From Panagrolaimus kolymaensis (taxonomy: Eukaryota; Nematoda; Chromadorea; Rhabditida; Panagrolaimidae), in the NCBI GenBank assembly GCA_028622995.1, contig JAJQJQ010000004.1, positions 6,696,001-6,760,000 of the forward strand: 64,000 nt of DNA. Reading direction: 5' to 3'. The translations under genes and the position numbers were made by a program. The notes under the pieces were generated by a model. It was not told the DNA's origin, made no database searches, and saw only the letters and a list, made by a program, of their open reading frames with translations. Positions 15,901 to 27,000 of the stretch are shown here, piece after piece (position 1 is the first letter of the stretch; each line of letters starts with the position of its first letter).

Positions 15901-18900
15901 TATTATAATATTATATACGCAATACATATGTGGATGATATCGTTGAGGATAATTAGGCGATTTAATGGTATCCGTTGGAGCATGAAATAGTCCGCCACAA
16001 CCAACATCAAAGATTTCATAATCAAATGAAAACCCAGTGTTGAAATCCGAATCGCCACTAGTGGAATATGTAATTGAAAGGGGTTGAATGCCGCTGGTAA
16101 TTATTTCGCCATGTGGTGCAACAAATGGATATCGTGCGCATACATATCGTTTATTTATTTGTTCATTGGATTTATGACCGCCTTCTATCTAAAAAAAATA
16201 TGAAAAATTTGTTTAAAAAATGTTTAAGAGTCTCGAAACGAAAGAATAATTTTCTTGATGGGAGCCAGAATTTTATTTTATTCTTCATCGAATTATTAAT
16301 TACTAAGCATCTAATATCCATAAAAAAATACTTTAATAATACCAAAAAAGAAAAAAGCTTTCAACCCCAAAGAAAAAAAATTTCGTTTGGCTTCAAAAAA
16401 TTAGTTTTTTTTCTTGGAGGATGAAAAAAACTTACTTCAATGTAATCATTTAATTCTTTTTGTTTTTGAGCATTATAGAAACAAGTATTGATATCAGTTT
16501 TAAGTCCAATATAACGAAATACAACTCGAATAGCTTGCTTTGTGGAAGCCAAAATTCGATAGGTGCATTTAAATGGAACATTACTAGCTGATGGATAATT
16601 AGGTGAAGAAATTGTTCCATTCAAAGATGTGAAATCCATTTCACAAACTAAAAATAAATAAATATTGGGATCTCAAGTTGATGAAAAAAAATTTTGTCTT
16701 CAATGGAAGATAGTAACAAAATTTTGACAATTATTTATTAAAAGTTGTTACTGTCATTCATTCAACGAATAATAATAAAAACATACCATTTTGATATTTT
16801 AATTTAAATCCTCTTCCAGCTACAGTGGAATCAGTGGAAAGTTTAATTTCAAAATATGGGCTTGAATAAACTCCTTTGGGTGGAAGCAAATTACAAAACA
16901 TCCCTCCTCGAGGCATCACTCGAACAAAATCTCCGCCACAATTTTGAATTATTCGAGATGATAATCTTGAAAGGCTGCTAATATATTTTGTTTCACTCGT
17001 CGCAATATCAAAATCAATAAATTCTATTTGAACTTTTCTTGCAGTTTCTGCGATAGAAAGAGAATTATTTTCGATTGTTGCATTGAGAATCCAAAGGCAA
17101 TTAAGATTAGGGAAATAATTGTGTCCATATCCCGGGGATTCGATGTAACCTTCCATTAAACCATTTTCATTTGGAGTTATTGTTCCTCCACAGCCACTGG
17201 GTACTAAAAAATTTTTTACTATTAGAATGTTTTGGATTTCGCCACGAAAAAAATCAGGTCTTCCACCGAAATTTTTTTTCGCCTAATTATGAAAATATTT
17301 TTTGTTCAAACACAAAAAACGCTTACATTCGATAGTTCGATAACTCAAAACAAATCCAACGCCGCACCATGGATTAGTTTTATCTCTATCGCAATCAAGA
17401 ATTGGAGTATCAGGATACATGAGTTTTCTATCCGTTCTAAAATACACAGTCGCATATGGAACTGTAGTTCGAAAGACTAAAGCTTTAGGTTGAGTTTCAC
17501 AAAGTTCAATGAGCCTTGTTCGATTTGAAGCACTTTGATGATCAAAAATTTCTAAAGAATTTATCGAACAATTTACTGAAGTTTCTGAACCCATTTTAGC
17601 TGATTTTAAAGTTAATTCAATATGGTATTGAGGTGGCACGGAAATATACCAAGCGCATAAATCCTCATCGTGAATATCGAAATAACTAATAGTGCCTGAA
17701 CTTTGAGTGAATCTTCCCCCGCATCTGGGATTCACAGCTTTCCATGAGATTCGAAGATACGTTGAACCCGAATGTAATCGAAGATAAAATAATAGTTTTG
17801 CCGCATTTCCAGAAGTGTAAAATGGAGTATTAGTGTCGGGAACCTAAAAAAATTTGGAATGTTTAAAAAAAATTTCAAGTAAATTTTTTTTATCGAAACT
17901 AAAATTAAAGTTTAATTTAATTTTGTTTTAAAAAAATGCACGAAACAGAAAACCATTTTTCGGGTAGCTTCAAGATAGGCTTCAAAAAGCTATCAAAAAA
18001 ATCAAAATCAGTGGCCCTTCTCATAAAAAAAGTTCATGAACTTTTTAAAAAAGTTCATGAACTTTTCTCGTCAAGACCGAGATTTGTACAACGAAAAAAA
18101 GTTCATGAACTTTTTTTGTCAATGAAAAAAATTACTCTCGAACAGAAAAGTTCATGAACTTTTTTTATGAGAATGGGCACAGGTAAAACTTGAAAAGAAA
18201 ACTTTTTTTAGCAAAAAATAAAAAAAATCTTTTTTGCGAAATTTTCTTTAGAATTTTTTAAATAAAGGAAAATTTTGATTTTTCTGATGTTTATTTTTTA
18301 ATTCTATGTATTTTTATCTCTTAATAATTTTCTTACATGATTATCGCCATGACAAAATCCACCAATCAAAGGTCGATCAGTAGTTGGTCCATCATGAATA
18401 GTTAAATTAGCAAAACCAAATCGACATCCTTTACTTGTCAAAGAATAAAGTTTAGGAATGGAAAAATTTTCAAAACGTAATTCAAGAATCTAAAAAATAA
18501 ATATATTTTTTATTTTTTAAGTTTAAAAAGATTGAATATATTTTTATATTACTTTTCGAGTATCAAAAAGTTGAATAGTCCATTGACAAACGGAATCACG
18601 AAGTTCAACAAATTTTGTGCTTCGATTATATTCAATGACTCCAGTTTCATTATTTGTATGAAATCCGCAAGCTGAAAATCATAAATTATAGCGAACTTAA
18701 AAATTCTGCATAGATTTTTATAAAGCTTACTATCTTCTTGATATTGACACGCGATACCATAATACCCGGGATTACATTCACATTTACGTTGAGCATTAAC
18801 TTCAATGCATTTTCCATTTTCGCCACAAACATTTCCATTGCAAACGTCAAAAGTTTCACAATGAGCTCCAGTAAATCGAGGAGGACAAACGCAATAAGTT

Positions 18901-21878
18901 TTTTCCCTTTCATCATCATAATCGGCGCTGGTTCTTCGGGTCTAAGATTGAGCGAATTTTTTTTATTAAGAATAATGAGTCTCGCCAAGTAAATTCATTT
19001 ATTTATAAACGTTTCATCACGAAACATGTTTTTTTATAAATAAATAAAAATTTTGGGTTAAATTTGTTGAATTTTATTTTCCTTTTTTTTTTACTTACCA
19101 CACAAGTTCCACCATTTTGACACCCATGGTTATCGTCACAACTTTTTTCTTCATCAGTTAAAATTTTTTTACATCCATCTTTACCCATTCCATTTCCTTC
19201 ATATCCATCATGGCACGTGCATACAACTCCGGGATCCATGGCGCATGAGGCTTGGGGATGGCATGGATCATCATCGCATGTTTCTTGAGTTTTAGTACAA
19301 ACTTTTCCATCCCCTTCATATCCAGCCGGGCATGGGCCACAATGATATGAGCCAAAAGTATTGAGGCATTGAACTTTGGGATTTTTTGAGCATGAATTTG
19401 CCATATCTTCTTGACATTCATCCACATCTGCACAATGAATTCCATTGCCTTGCAAACCAGCGGGACAGGAAGTGCATTTAAATCCACCGGGAATATTTAC
19501 ACATCCAGCTCCAGGGTAACAAGGAGATTCAGCGCATTCATCAATATCAATACAAGTTGGATTATTTGGATCTTCATCAGATTTATATCCAAATTCACAA
19601 AGGCATTTAAATGTATCCGGTGCTGAGCCGGGCATACAATGTCCATGTTCCCCGCAAAGATCCAGCGAATAATCACACGAAGTGGATTTGGTTTGGCATC
19701 GACGACCATGAAATCCATTTAAACAATGACAAGTAAAACCCGGTAAATTTCCATTATTCGTGCAAGTCGCATTATTTTGACAACCCAAATTTTTAGCTCC
19801 ATAAAGTTCGCATTCATCTATTCGTTCATCACAATTTTTTCCTTCAAAATGTGTGGGACATAAACATTGAAATTTAGAAACTAAATCTATGCAAGTTCCA
19901 CCATTTTGACAGGGTTGTTGAAGGCATTCATCCGTTTGAATCATTTTCACAACTTTTACAATATTTTCATTTACCATAGTTAAAAGTTTTCTCAATCGAG
20001 CATTAGTTCGACCATTGCCTTTTCGAGATTTTACCAAAGAAGTTATATTTTCTTTGAGGGTTTTGATCTTAAAAAAAATATTATAAATTTTTTTTGAGAT
20101 TTAAATCTTTTTTGGAATCAAAAAAGCAATAAAAAAATTAAAAATTTTCTTTTTTTTTTTGTTTCAATGATTTTATTTTTAGTTTTGATTACTTCTTTTT
20201 TAGGTAAATAAAGGAGATATGATGTACTTACTTCTTGAACAATATGAGTAGTTTCAACTTTAGCATCAGATACTTGAGTTTGAAGCATAGAAAACATTGA
20301 ATTCCAAGCTTCAAAATTTTTTCCATGCCTTCTCATAAGTTCTTGTAATTCATCGATTTGGGTCTATTAAAAATTAATTACATATTTCATTATTCATTTA
20401 TAAAATTTAATTTATTAAAAACTCTGTAAATTTAGTTTTAATATTGTCTGCTTTTTATAGTAACGTTTTTAACACTGCTATCTCTTACAACGAACATTTT
20501 CCTCATACTTTAGTTTTTATTTGCACAAAAAAAATCTACTTTTTATCTTTGCTTCATCGCATCATCATCCATCTTTGCGCTATTTTTTGATCCTTTTTAT
20601 TATTTTTTGAAATCATAAATGCTTCATACTTATTTCCTTAATAATTTCTCTCAGACAAATCCTGACAATTTTTTTAAACTAAAAAAGCCTCTAACATAAT
20701 AAACGCGTATTTGTTTTTTCGTGTCTTTCAAACCTCTAAAAACACTATTTTTTGGCATTCTTTCTTTTGTTTCCCATAAAATCCAATAATTTGCATACTT
20801 CCATTTTTCATTCTCTCAAATCCTTGATTTTACTATAAAAGCTTTTTCAGTGACCGTTTTTGATTCATTTTTTGTCTGCCTGATTGACGTCGTCGTGCTG
20901 TGCTTGACTCCTGTTTTCTTACGAACTTTATCTATCTCAATCTTGAAAAAATGGGCGATATTCCAGAAGGTGATTATGAAAAAGGAAAGAAAGTCTTCAA
21001 GCAACGTTGTCTTCAATGTCATGTCGTTGATTCAGCTGCAACAAAAACTGGTCCAACTTTGAATGGCGTTATTGGTCGAAAATCTGGTAGTGTTCCTGGG
21101 TTTGATTATTCACCTGCTAACAAGAACAAGGTATATTTTTCTTTTACTTATACTCATATGCTAACTTATAACCTATGTATGATTTTTAGGGTGTTGTTTG
21201 GACTCGTCAAACTCTATTCGAATATTTGTTAAATCCAAAGAAATACATCCCTGGTACTAAAATGGTATTCGCTGGTCTTAAGAAAGCTGATGAACGTGCT
21301 GATTTGATCAAATACATCGAAGTTGAAGCTGCTAAACCTCCAAGTGGATAGATGATATGACTCAAAATATAATTAATTGATAACTTTGCCTCATTACTGC
21401 TATGTCTCAAAAAATGGTATATATATGTGAAAAATAAATTATATTCTTAACTTTTTTGTGTGTGTCTCTCTTTGTGCTTGCTCTTTTATGATTTCAAGAT
21501 TTTGTCTCTTTTGTGCTTTATTTGGTGAAGGAATTTAAAGACTTACTGAATTGGGAAGGCTGAGAATATCAGTTTTATCAAACCTTATGCTTGCTCCCTC
21601 ACTAACTCGAAAAGTAATATTTTTGGATTTTCCCGCATGAAAATACATATTTCCATCAACCATTAGAAGGCGGGATCTAAAAAAAAGTGGATAAGTAAAT
21701 TAAAGACCAAAAATGGAAGATTATTTTGAAAGTTGTTTTACCTTGTTTCATCAAGATTTGAAATTACCAAATCACTGTAATCATCAGTGGCAAAAGTGAG
21801 AGGGATGAGTAACAAGAACCATGCTTGAAGAAGCAGGGGAAATATAAAGAATATGGGTTTTTGTCGTCGCTGCTTCAT
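918..21878 (-). CDS. cubn: Cubilin homologue (EGF/CUB endocytic receptor), about 36 exons
   Basis: Cubilin is a large peripheral membrane protein that binds ligands for endocytosis with a membrane partner (amnionless in vertebrates). The start at 21878 opens a signal peptide (basic MKQRRQK, then a long hydrophobic run ending in TFA). Exon 2 (about 21545-21677) carries the cubilin-specific stretch with [21 protein letters not shown], a counterpart of the vertebrate N-terminal region. Exon 3 (20232-20363) and the next exon begin a heptad-like stem. About eight EGF modules follow (19099-20067 and about 18730-18940), then some 25-27 CUB modules to the stop at 918-920. CUB signatures recur as CGG, SPNYP or SPGFP, and C-W near each module start. 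Module order and number match vertebrate cubilin. Summed exons give roughly 4,100 residues. No in-frame stop was noticed, and there is no transmembrane segment at the C-terminus, as expected. Introns are mostly 50-100 bases; a few longer ones carry repeats, a tRNA and a whole gene. Confidence 0.9.
2427..2472. repeat. Short hairpin repeat, best copy (family in cubilin introns)
   Basis: The arms GATAGTAAC and GTTACTATC enclose about 28 AT-rich bases. Related copies lie at about 692-736, 742-788, 1275-1322, 11069-11114, 11727-11774, 13695-13741 and 16709-16754, several with one or two changes in an arm. All are in cubilin introns or its 3' flank. The shared loop resembles AATTTT-CAATTATT. This looks like a small dispersed MITE or a structured intronic element. 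Confidence 0.65.
7265..7337 (-). tRNA. tRNA-Val (AAC)
   Basis: The minus strand folds as a perfect 73-nt cloverleaf without intron. The acceptor stem pairs GGTCTGG with CCAGATC. The D arm is GTGTAGGGGTTATCAC. The anticodon stem pairs TCTGT with ACAGA around loop CTAACAC (anticodon AAC, valine). The T arm GGCGG-TTCGATT-CCGCC is fully paired. The A and B box promoters are intact. It lies in a cubilin intron on the same strand as cubilin, 60 bases from a fold-back element. Confidence 0.95.
7397..7560. mobile_element. Fold-back MITE-like element in a cubilin intron
   Basis: The two ends are long, near-perfect inverted repeats of about 60 bases. The left end reads ACCTATTCGTGCCCGGACC; the right end, reverse-complemented, reads ACCCATTCGTGCCCGGACC. 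The sub-motif ATTCGTGGAA recurs inside both arms. The trinucleotide ATA is found on both sides (7394-7396 and 7561-7563), a possible target duplication. No coding capacity. It lies beside the tRNA-Val gene and within the cubilin intron at about 7182-7637. Confidence 0.75.
18011..18183. repeat. Fold-back element with four copies of a palindrome
   Basis: Four copies of the perfect palindrome AGTTCATGAACT, flanked by A and T runs, lie at 18031-18042, 18052-18063, 18100-18111 and 18149-18160. The outer ends form a larger inverted repeat: CAGTGGCCCTTCTCAT at the left and, reverse-complemented, CTGTGCCCATTCTCAT at the right. It lies in the cubilin intron between the first CUB exons. No clear target duplication was seen. 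Confidence 0.75.
18730..20067 (-). other. EGF-module block of cubilin (two exons)
   Basis: Two exons (about 19099-20067 and about 18730-18940) encode eight successive EGF modules. Signatures on the translated minus strand include [51 protein letters not shown] and [12 protein letters not shown]. Several begin with the D-I/V-D-E-C form typical of calcium-binding EGF modules. The first exon opens with a Leu/Lys/Asn-rich segment that continues the coiled-coil stem from 20232-20363. The block sits between stem and CUB array exactly as in vertebrate cubilin. Confidence 0.85.
20364..21544 (-). other. Cubilin intron 2 containing a gene on the other strand
   Basis: On the minus strand the exon ending in LPNS stops before GTAAGT at 21544, and the next exon (TQIDELQEL) starts after an AG at about 20364, both in phase 0. 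The 1.2 kb between them is long for this gene and holds the entire cytochrome c gene (20951-21351) on the plus strand, with its own upstream region and an AATAAA at about 21434. Confidence 0.85.
20951..21351 (+). CDS. cyc-2.1: Cytochrome c, two exons, nested in a cubilin intron
   Basis: This is the soluble haem protein of the mitochondrial intermembrane space. It shuttles electrons from complex III to complex IV. Exons 20951-21130 and 21190-21351 join in phase 0 to give 113 residues, the usual size of the family. The haem attachment motif CLQCH is at about residues 20-24, followed by [16 protein letters not shown]. The axial methionine lies in [15 protein letters not shown], and the C-terminal helix is [16 protein letters not shown]. 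The sequence is very close to C. elegans CYC-2.1 as I know it. The single intron is AT-rich with a GTATAT donor and TTTTTAG acceptor. The gene lies wholly inside a cubilin intron in antisense orientation, so transcription of the two genes should interfere or be separated in tissue or time. Confidence 0.97.
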
Positions 21879-24028
21879 TATCGGTGTTTCATTTGGATAA
21901 AACTAATAACTTTTGTAGATTAGTAGCTACTTTGAGAACCAACAAATTTGAAGCCTTTAGAAAAAAATTTAGGCTTTCGTTGTTTTCAACAAACTTTCCA
22001 AAAACAAAAAATGCAATGGTTGATTTTGATTTGTTTGGAATATTGCTTTGCTTTTTTTCATTTTGACTTGCTTTGATATGATTCATTTTTTTCCATAAAC
22101 TTTCGGATACTATGATCAAATTTCATTCTTCCTTGCTGCTATTGTTTTTGTGTATTCAAAACTAACTTCCTCTCTGTGCGTTCCTGGAATTTGGCAATGA
22201 TCATCAACAACTTGATGAAGAAGGCCACGATTTACTACAATAAAAAAAAAGTGATGACTTAAATTTTGTAACAGTTGTTATTTATTTCTTATTTCTTTCT
22301 ATGTCATTATAGTTTCCCATTTTTTGTGTATTGTAGCTTGCCAAAAAAAAAAAAAGCAGCTGTTTGCGATGCTGCGCAAACTTTTTTTATTTCCATTTCG
22401 CATTTTGAAACATCATTTTTTTTTGCTTATGTTTTTGCTTCATTTATTTAATGCTGGTCACTTTAGAGAGATGAATAATGTCATTTGATAGTTCTGAAAT
22501 GGTAGTTCGTGTCAGAGAAGATAAATTTGAGTCTTTTTTTTGTTTTTAATTTTAAACATAAACAAAACAAAAATTAAATGTTTTAATTTTCAAATAAAAA
22601 AAAGAACTTTTTTTGAGGGAAAAACTTTTTTTAATCTTTAAAAAGAAAGAAAGATTTTTTTAAAGATTTTCTCATAGAAAAAAATATAAATACAATTTTT
22701 TTGTTTTTTACAAAGTTCAGACTCAAAAAAAAAGAGTTAGAAACTATAAAAAGAAGGAGGGATATTTTAATTTGTAGTTGTAATAAAAAAAATTATAAGT
22801 ATTTATGGTTGTTGCGTCGCGTAAGATTGAGAAGAAGAAAAAAATGAAGAAAAGTATATAAGTAATTATTAAAAATAAATGTTAAATGTTTTTAAAGACG
22901 TTTGCTTGTTTGCCAAAAAAATAACTATTGAAGTTGTTTCAAAAAAAATTCTCTGTGGATTAAGGTTCTGTGAAATAATAAATAAAGAAATATTAGATTT
23001 TTCGATTTTGGCTTTTTATTAATAAAACTTTTAGTTAAAAAAGACGGGCATTAAATGAAAAAAAGTTCAATTTGTATTTCTTTCTTTATCGGTTAATTAA
23101 TTTCTTAAATTTTCATTGCACTTTTAGTTAAATACTTTTTTTCATGTTTCTGATGACGCACATTTAATTCTTTTTTTTATAAACAAAAACGCATACAAAA
23201 ATGCTTCTGTTTTGTCTTTTATTAAACATCATTTAATTACATTTCTTTTAACTTTTATTTTTTCGAAATTTACAACTATAAAAAAACAAACTTTTTTGAA
23301 AATGATTATAAAGTTAGTCATGGATGCGGCGTATATTTATGTATGTGTAGTAATAATAATTGCACTTTTAAAATAATTATTGACTTAAATTTTTTAAACT
23401 CTTCTTGTTAGGTACTGTAGTTTCATGGTTTCTTGAAGCAAAAAAATACAATGATCACATTTTTACTTCAATTTTTATTTGCGTAAATACAAATTAACGA
23501 TGACTTAGAGAAACAAAAATCTTTGTAAAAAGTTGCTTTATGGAAACATTTTTTTGTTCTTTGAATTAAAAATTGGCTATTATCAATGCATTCCAAGTTT
23601 TTAACATTTTCCATAAATATTGCCTTGAAGCTAAATTCTTGACTTTAAAACCTTTAAAAATTTTTTGTTTTGAAACTTTTGTACTTTGAATAACTTTTTT
23701 TGCTGAAGAGAATAAAATATTTTTAAATTATTAATAAACATCAACTCTTTATTTCTTGAAGCTCCCATTTTCCGAAATTTTTTAATTTTTTAAAACATCT
23801 GTTTCGTGTATTTTATTTTCTATTTTTTGCAATTCTTTTTTTTGCGTTTGATATTTTGCAAATATTTTAAAACAAACATTTTTTTATGTATTTTATTGCT
23901 TCTAATTTAACATTAATTTTTTATTTTATTTTACAGCTGCCATTTATTTTTTTTTTTTTTCGTACTTTTGATATCCATTAAAAAAAGAAATACATCAAAT
24001 TACAACCTACCTTTTTTTTAATTTAGAA
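21879..24028. other. Intergenic region between cubilin and AIFM3-like gene
   Basis: About 2.1 kb of AT-rich sequence separates two divergently transcribed genes, so both promoters should lie here. Directly upstream of the cubilin start a four-codon frame on the minus strand (ATG AAA CAC CGA TAA) overlaps the cubilin ATG as TAATG. At about 22150-22235 the minus strand holds a less AT-rich open stretch (VNRGLLHQVVDDHC) preceded by an acceptor-like TTATTGTAG; I cannot assign it. The rest shows only homopolymer runs. Confidence 0.55.
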
Positions 24029-27000
24029 ATGTATCGTTCTGTTCGCCGAAATATAATCACTTCAATTACTCCTCCTCCTTCTATAGCAATTTTAAAAGCA
24101 GCCGCAACAAAAACAAAAACCATAAAATTTATCAACGGCAGCGGCGGTGGCAACGAAAACAGTGAAGACGAAGGAGAAGAAGAATTATTTTTAAATGAAA
24201 TTAATATGAAAAATAACAAAAGAAGTGATTCGGCTGCTTCATCGGTGGATGATATTAAAATTGATATAGATCGACAGAGAAGAATTTCAAATTTAAGTGA
24301 AATTTCGCGAAATGATTCAATCAGTAACTATCCAAATGATTTTCATATTCAAGAAAAGCTTTGCGCTATTAATGAACTTCAAAATGGAGAGTAAGTTTTT
24401 GAAATAAAATTTTAACTTTTTTGTTGTCTCAGATCGAAAATAAGAAAAAATTCTGTATTTTTAGTTTTGAATTTAAAAAAGATACATGAAACTTTTCGAA
24501 ATCATTCTTTTTTGTTCTTTGTTTTTATTTTTTTACACAGAAAACATTGGTGGGGAAAATCAAAACATTTTTCGATATCAATTGCTAAAGATCTTGTGAA
24601 TGTCTGACATTGCAATATTTTTTTCCATTTTTTTCTTTACGATTAGTAAAAATGCGTTTAATCTTTTAATTTTATGAAGAAAAAGTTTTTTTGAATATTT
24701 TTTTTATTTTTTGTTTGTTTTGTTTCGTAAAATTATAAAGGGTCTGATTTATTTTTTAGTTTCCTTAAAAATGTTGATAATTATATTGGCTCCAAAAAAA
24801 TAAAATACTTTGAAGAAATAAACAGAAAAGCAGAAGACGAAAATATTAATAAATAACAATAATATATATTTTTTTTGCAAAGAAAAACCCTTTTCATCAA
24901 TTTTACACTTTTTTACAGTATCGAACATTCAAAAAATTGATGAATTTTTTATAAAAAAAATTTTTGTTTCAAAAATCATCAAAAAAATATATATTATTCA
25001 TCGTTGACTTTTTTCGAATAATCGTTTTCAACCATAAAATTAAATTTTTTTGTAAATCCTTTCTTTCGTTTCATAAAACCTCTAATTTTTTTAGAATGAA
25101 AGAAGTTACGATTCCAATAATTAATTCTATGATGACGACGGATTCTTTTGAAAATGTTGAAGCAACAACAACCACGAATTATAAATTTTTGGTTATAAAA
25201 GATAAAGGAAAATGGTATGCTTTGGGTGCGAATTGTACATATTGTGATTCACCATTAATTAAAGGTTGCTATTTATTTGATTTTTAAATATAAATTTTCG
25301 CTTTAGGAGTATTATCACATGGGAAAATTCGTTGTCATTTACATGGAACTGCATTTAATATAAAAACTGGAAAACTTGAAGACCCTCCAGGTTTTGATTC
25401 TCTTCCATCCTTTAAAATAAAACTTTCTTTAACTGACGCATATCTTACAACGACTTCATTTAAACTCTCACAACGAAAAATTATTGATCCCATGAGTAAA
25501 TGCAAGGATTCCATAAATGATCCAATTGTAATAATTGGAGGTGGAATAGCTGGAATTACTTGTGCCGAAACCCTTCGACACGAAGGTTATAATGGCCGAA
25601 TAGTTATTGTATCTCGAGAAGAACATTTACCATACAATCGAAGTTTGCTTTCTAAAACCCTTGAAATTTCTGATAAAGAAAAAGAATTAAATTTTCGAAA
25701 TGGTGATTTCTACGAAGCACACGATATAGAATTAATGCTTGGAATTCGAGTTAAAAATATTAATGTCGAAGATAAAATAATTAATTTGGATGATGATAAA
25801 AAAATTACATTTAAATTTTTGGTTTTGGCTATGGGAGGCATTAATAAACCTTCCACAATAAAAGGAGCAGATTTGGATGGAGTTTATTCTCTTCGAGATA
25901 TTAATGATCATGATGCCATTAATAAACATGCAGAGAAAAAACATGTCACCATCGTTGGTGCAGGATTTATAGGTAAAATTTTAGAGAAAAATATCTAAAA
26001 AACTTTGACAAAAAATTTTTCAATGCAAATATGTAAATATTTTCATTATGCATCTGTAAAATTTTCTAAAACCAAATTTCTTTGTAAATTTTTATGCAAA
26101 TTTTTGCTTTTTTTTAACTAATTTTTTTAAACTTTTAAAAAATTATTATTTGTTTTTTAGCCCTCGAAATTGCTAGTGCCATAGGTAAACGAGCGAGAAG
26201 CATAACAATTCTTGGAAAATCTGAAACTCCTTTAAAAACTTTTGGCCCTATTTTTGGTCGAAATCTTCGTTCATTTATTCAAGATCATTGTCAAATTACC
26301 ACCAGCCAAGAAACTCTTGTTCGATCTTTTGAAGGTTTTGATCATGTTGAACATATGGTTTTAAAGGATGGACTTTGTGCTGTGGCTCAAACGGTAATAA
26401 TTGCAAATGGAATTCAACCTTGCACTTCCATTTTGGTTGGATCTAAAATTCAAACCAATACAATGGGTTATGTAATCGTTGATGAAGAAATGAAAACAAA
26501 TCAACCAAATATTTTTGCGATTGGTGATTGCACAGAATTTCCTTTAACTCTTTTTGGAGGTCATCGAGTTTCATTGCCTCATGTTCAAGTTGCTCAATAT
26601 CAAGGTAAATAGTAGCACGAAATTTTTATAAGTAAATAACAAAAAACGGGTTTCAACAAAAAAAATTCTATAAATGTAAAAAAAAATGTGAAAAATATCG
26701 CACCGACTGGGAATCGAACCCAGGTCTCAGGGCTGTTAGGACCCCGACTTCTGCCACTAAACTACCGATGCAAATTTTTTTAAAAACATTTAGCACTTTT
26801 GTATGAAATAGATTTCAACTTTTATCCAAAATAATTTATTTTTCAGAATTTTCTAACCTTATGAAGTTTTTTTAGGAAAACTCGCTGCTTTTGCAATAAC
26901 AAATCGTTGTCATCCCATAAATTTTGTGCCCTTCATGTGGACGGATATCTTCGATAGACACATAACATTTTGTGGAGATTTTTTTACAACTTCCATTCAA

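Noticed and set aside
19158..19718. Several minus-strand frames overlapping the EGF exon
   Set aside because: They are alternative-frame shadows of the EGF modules, which carry the cysteine pattern.
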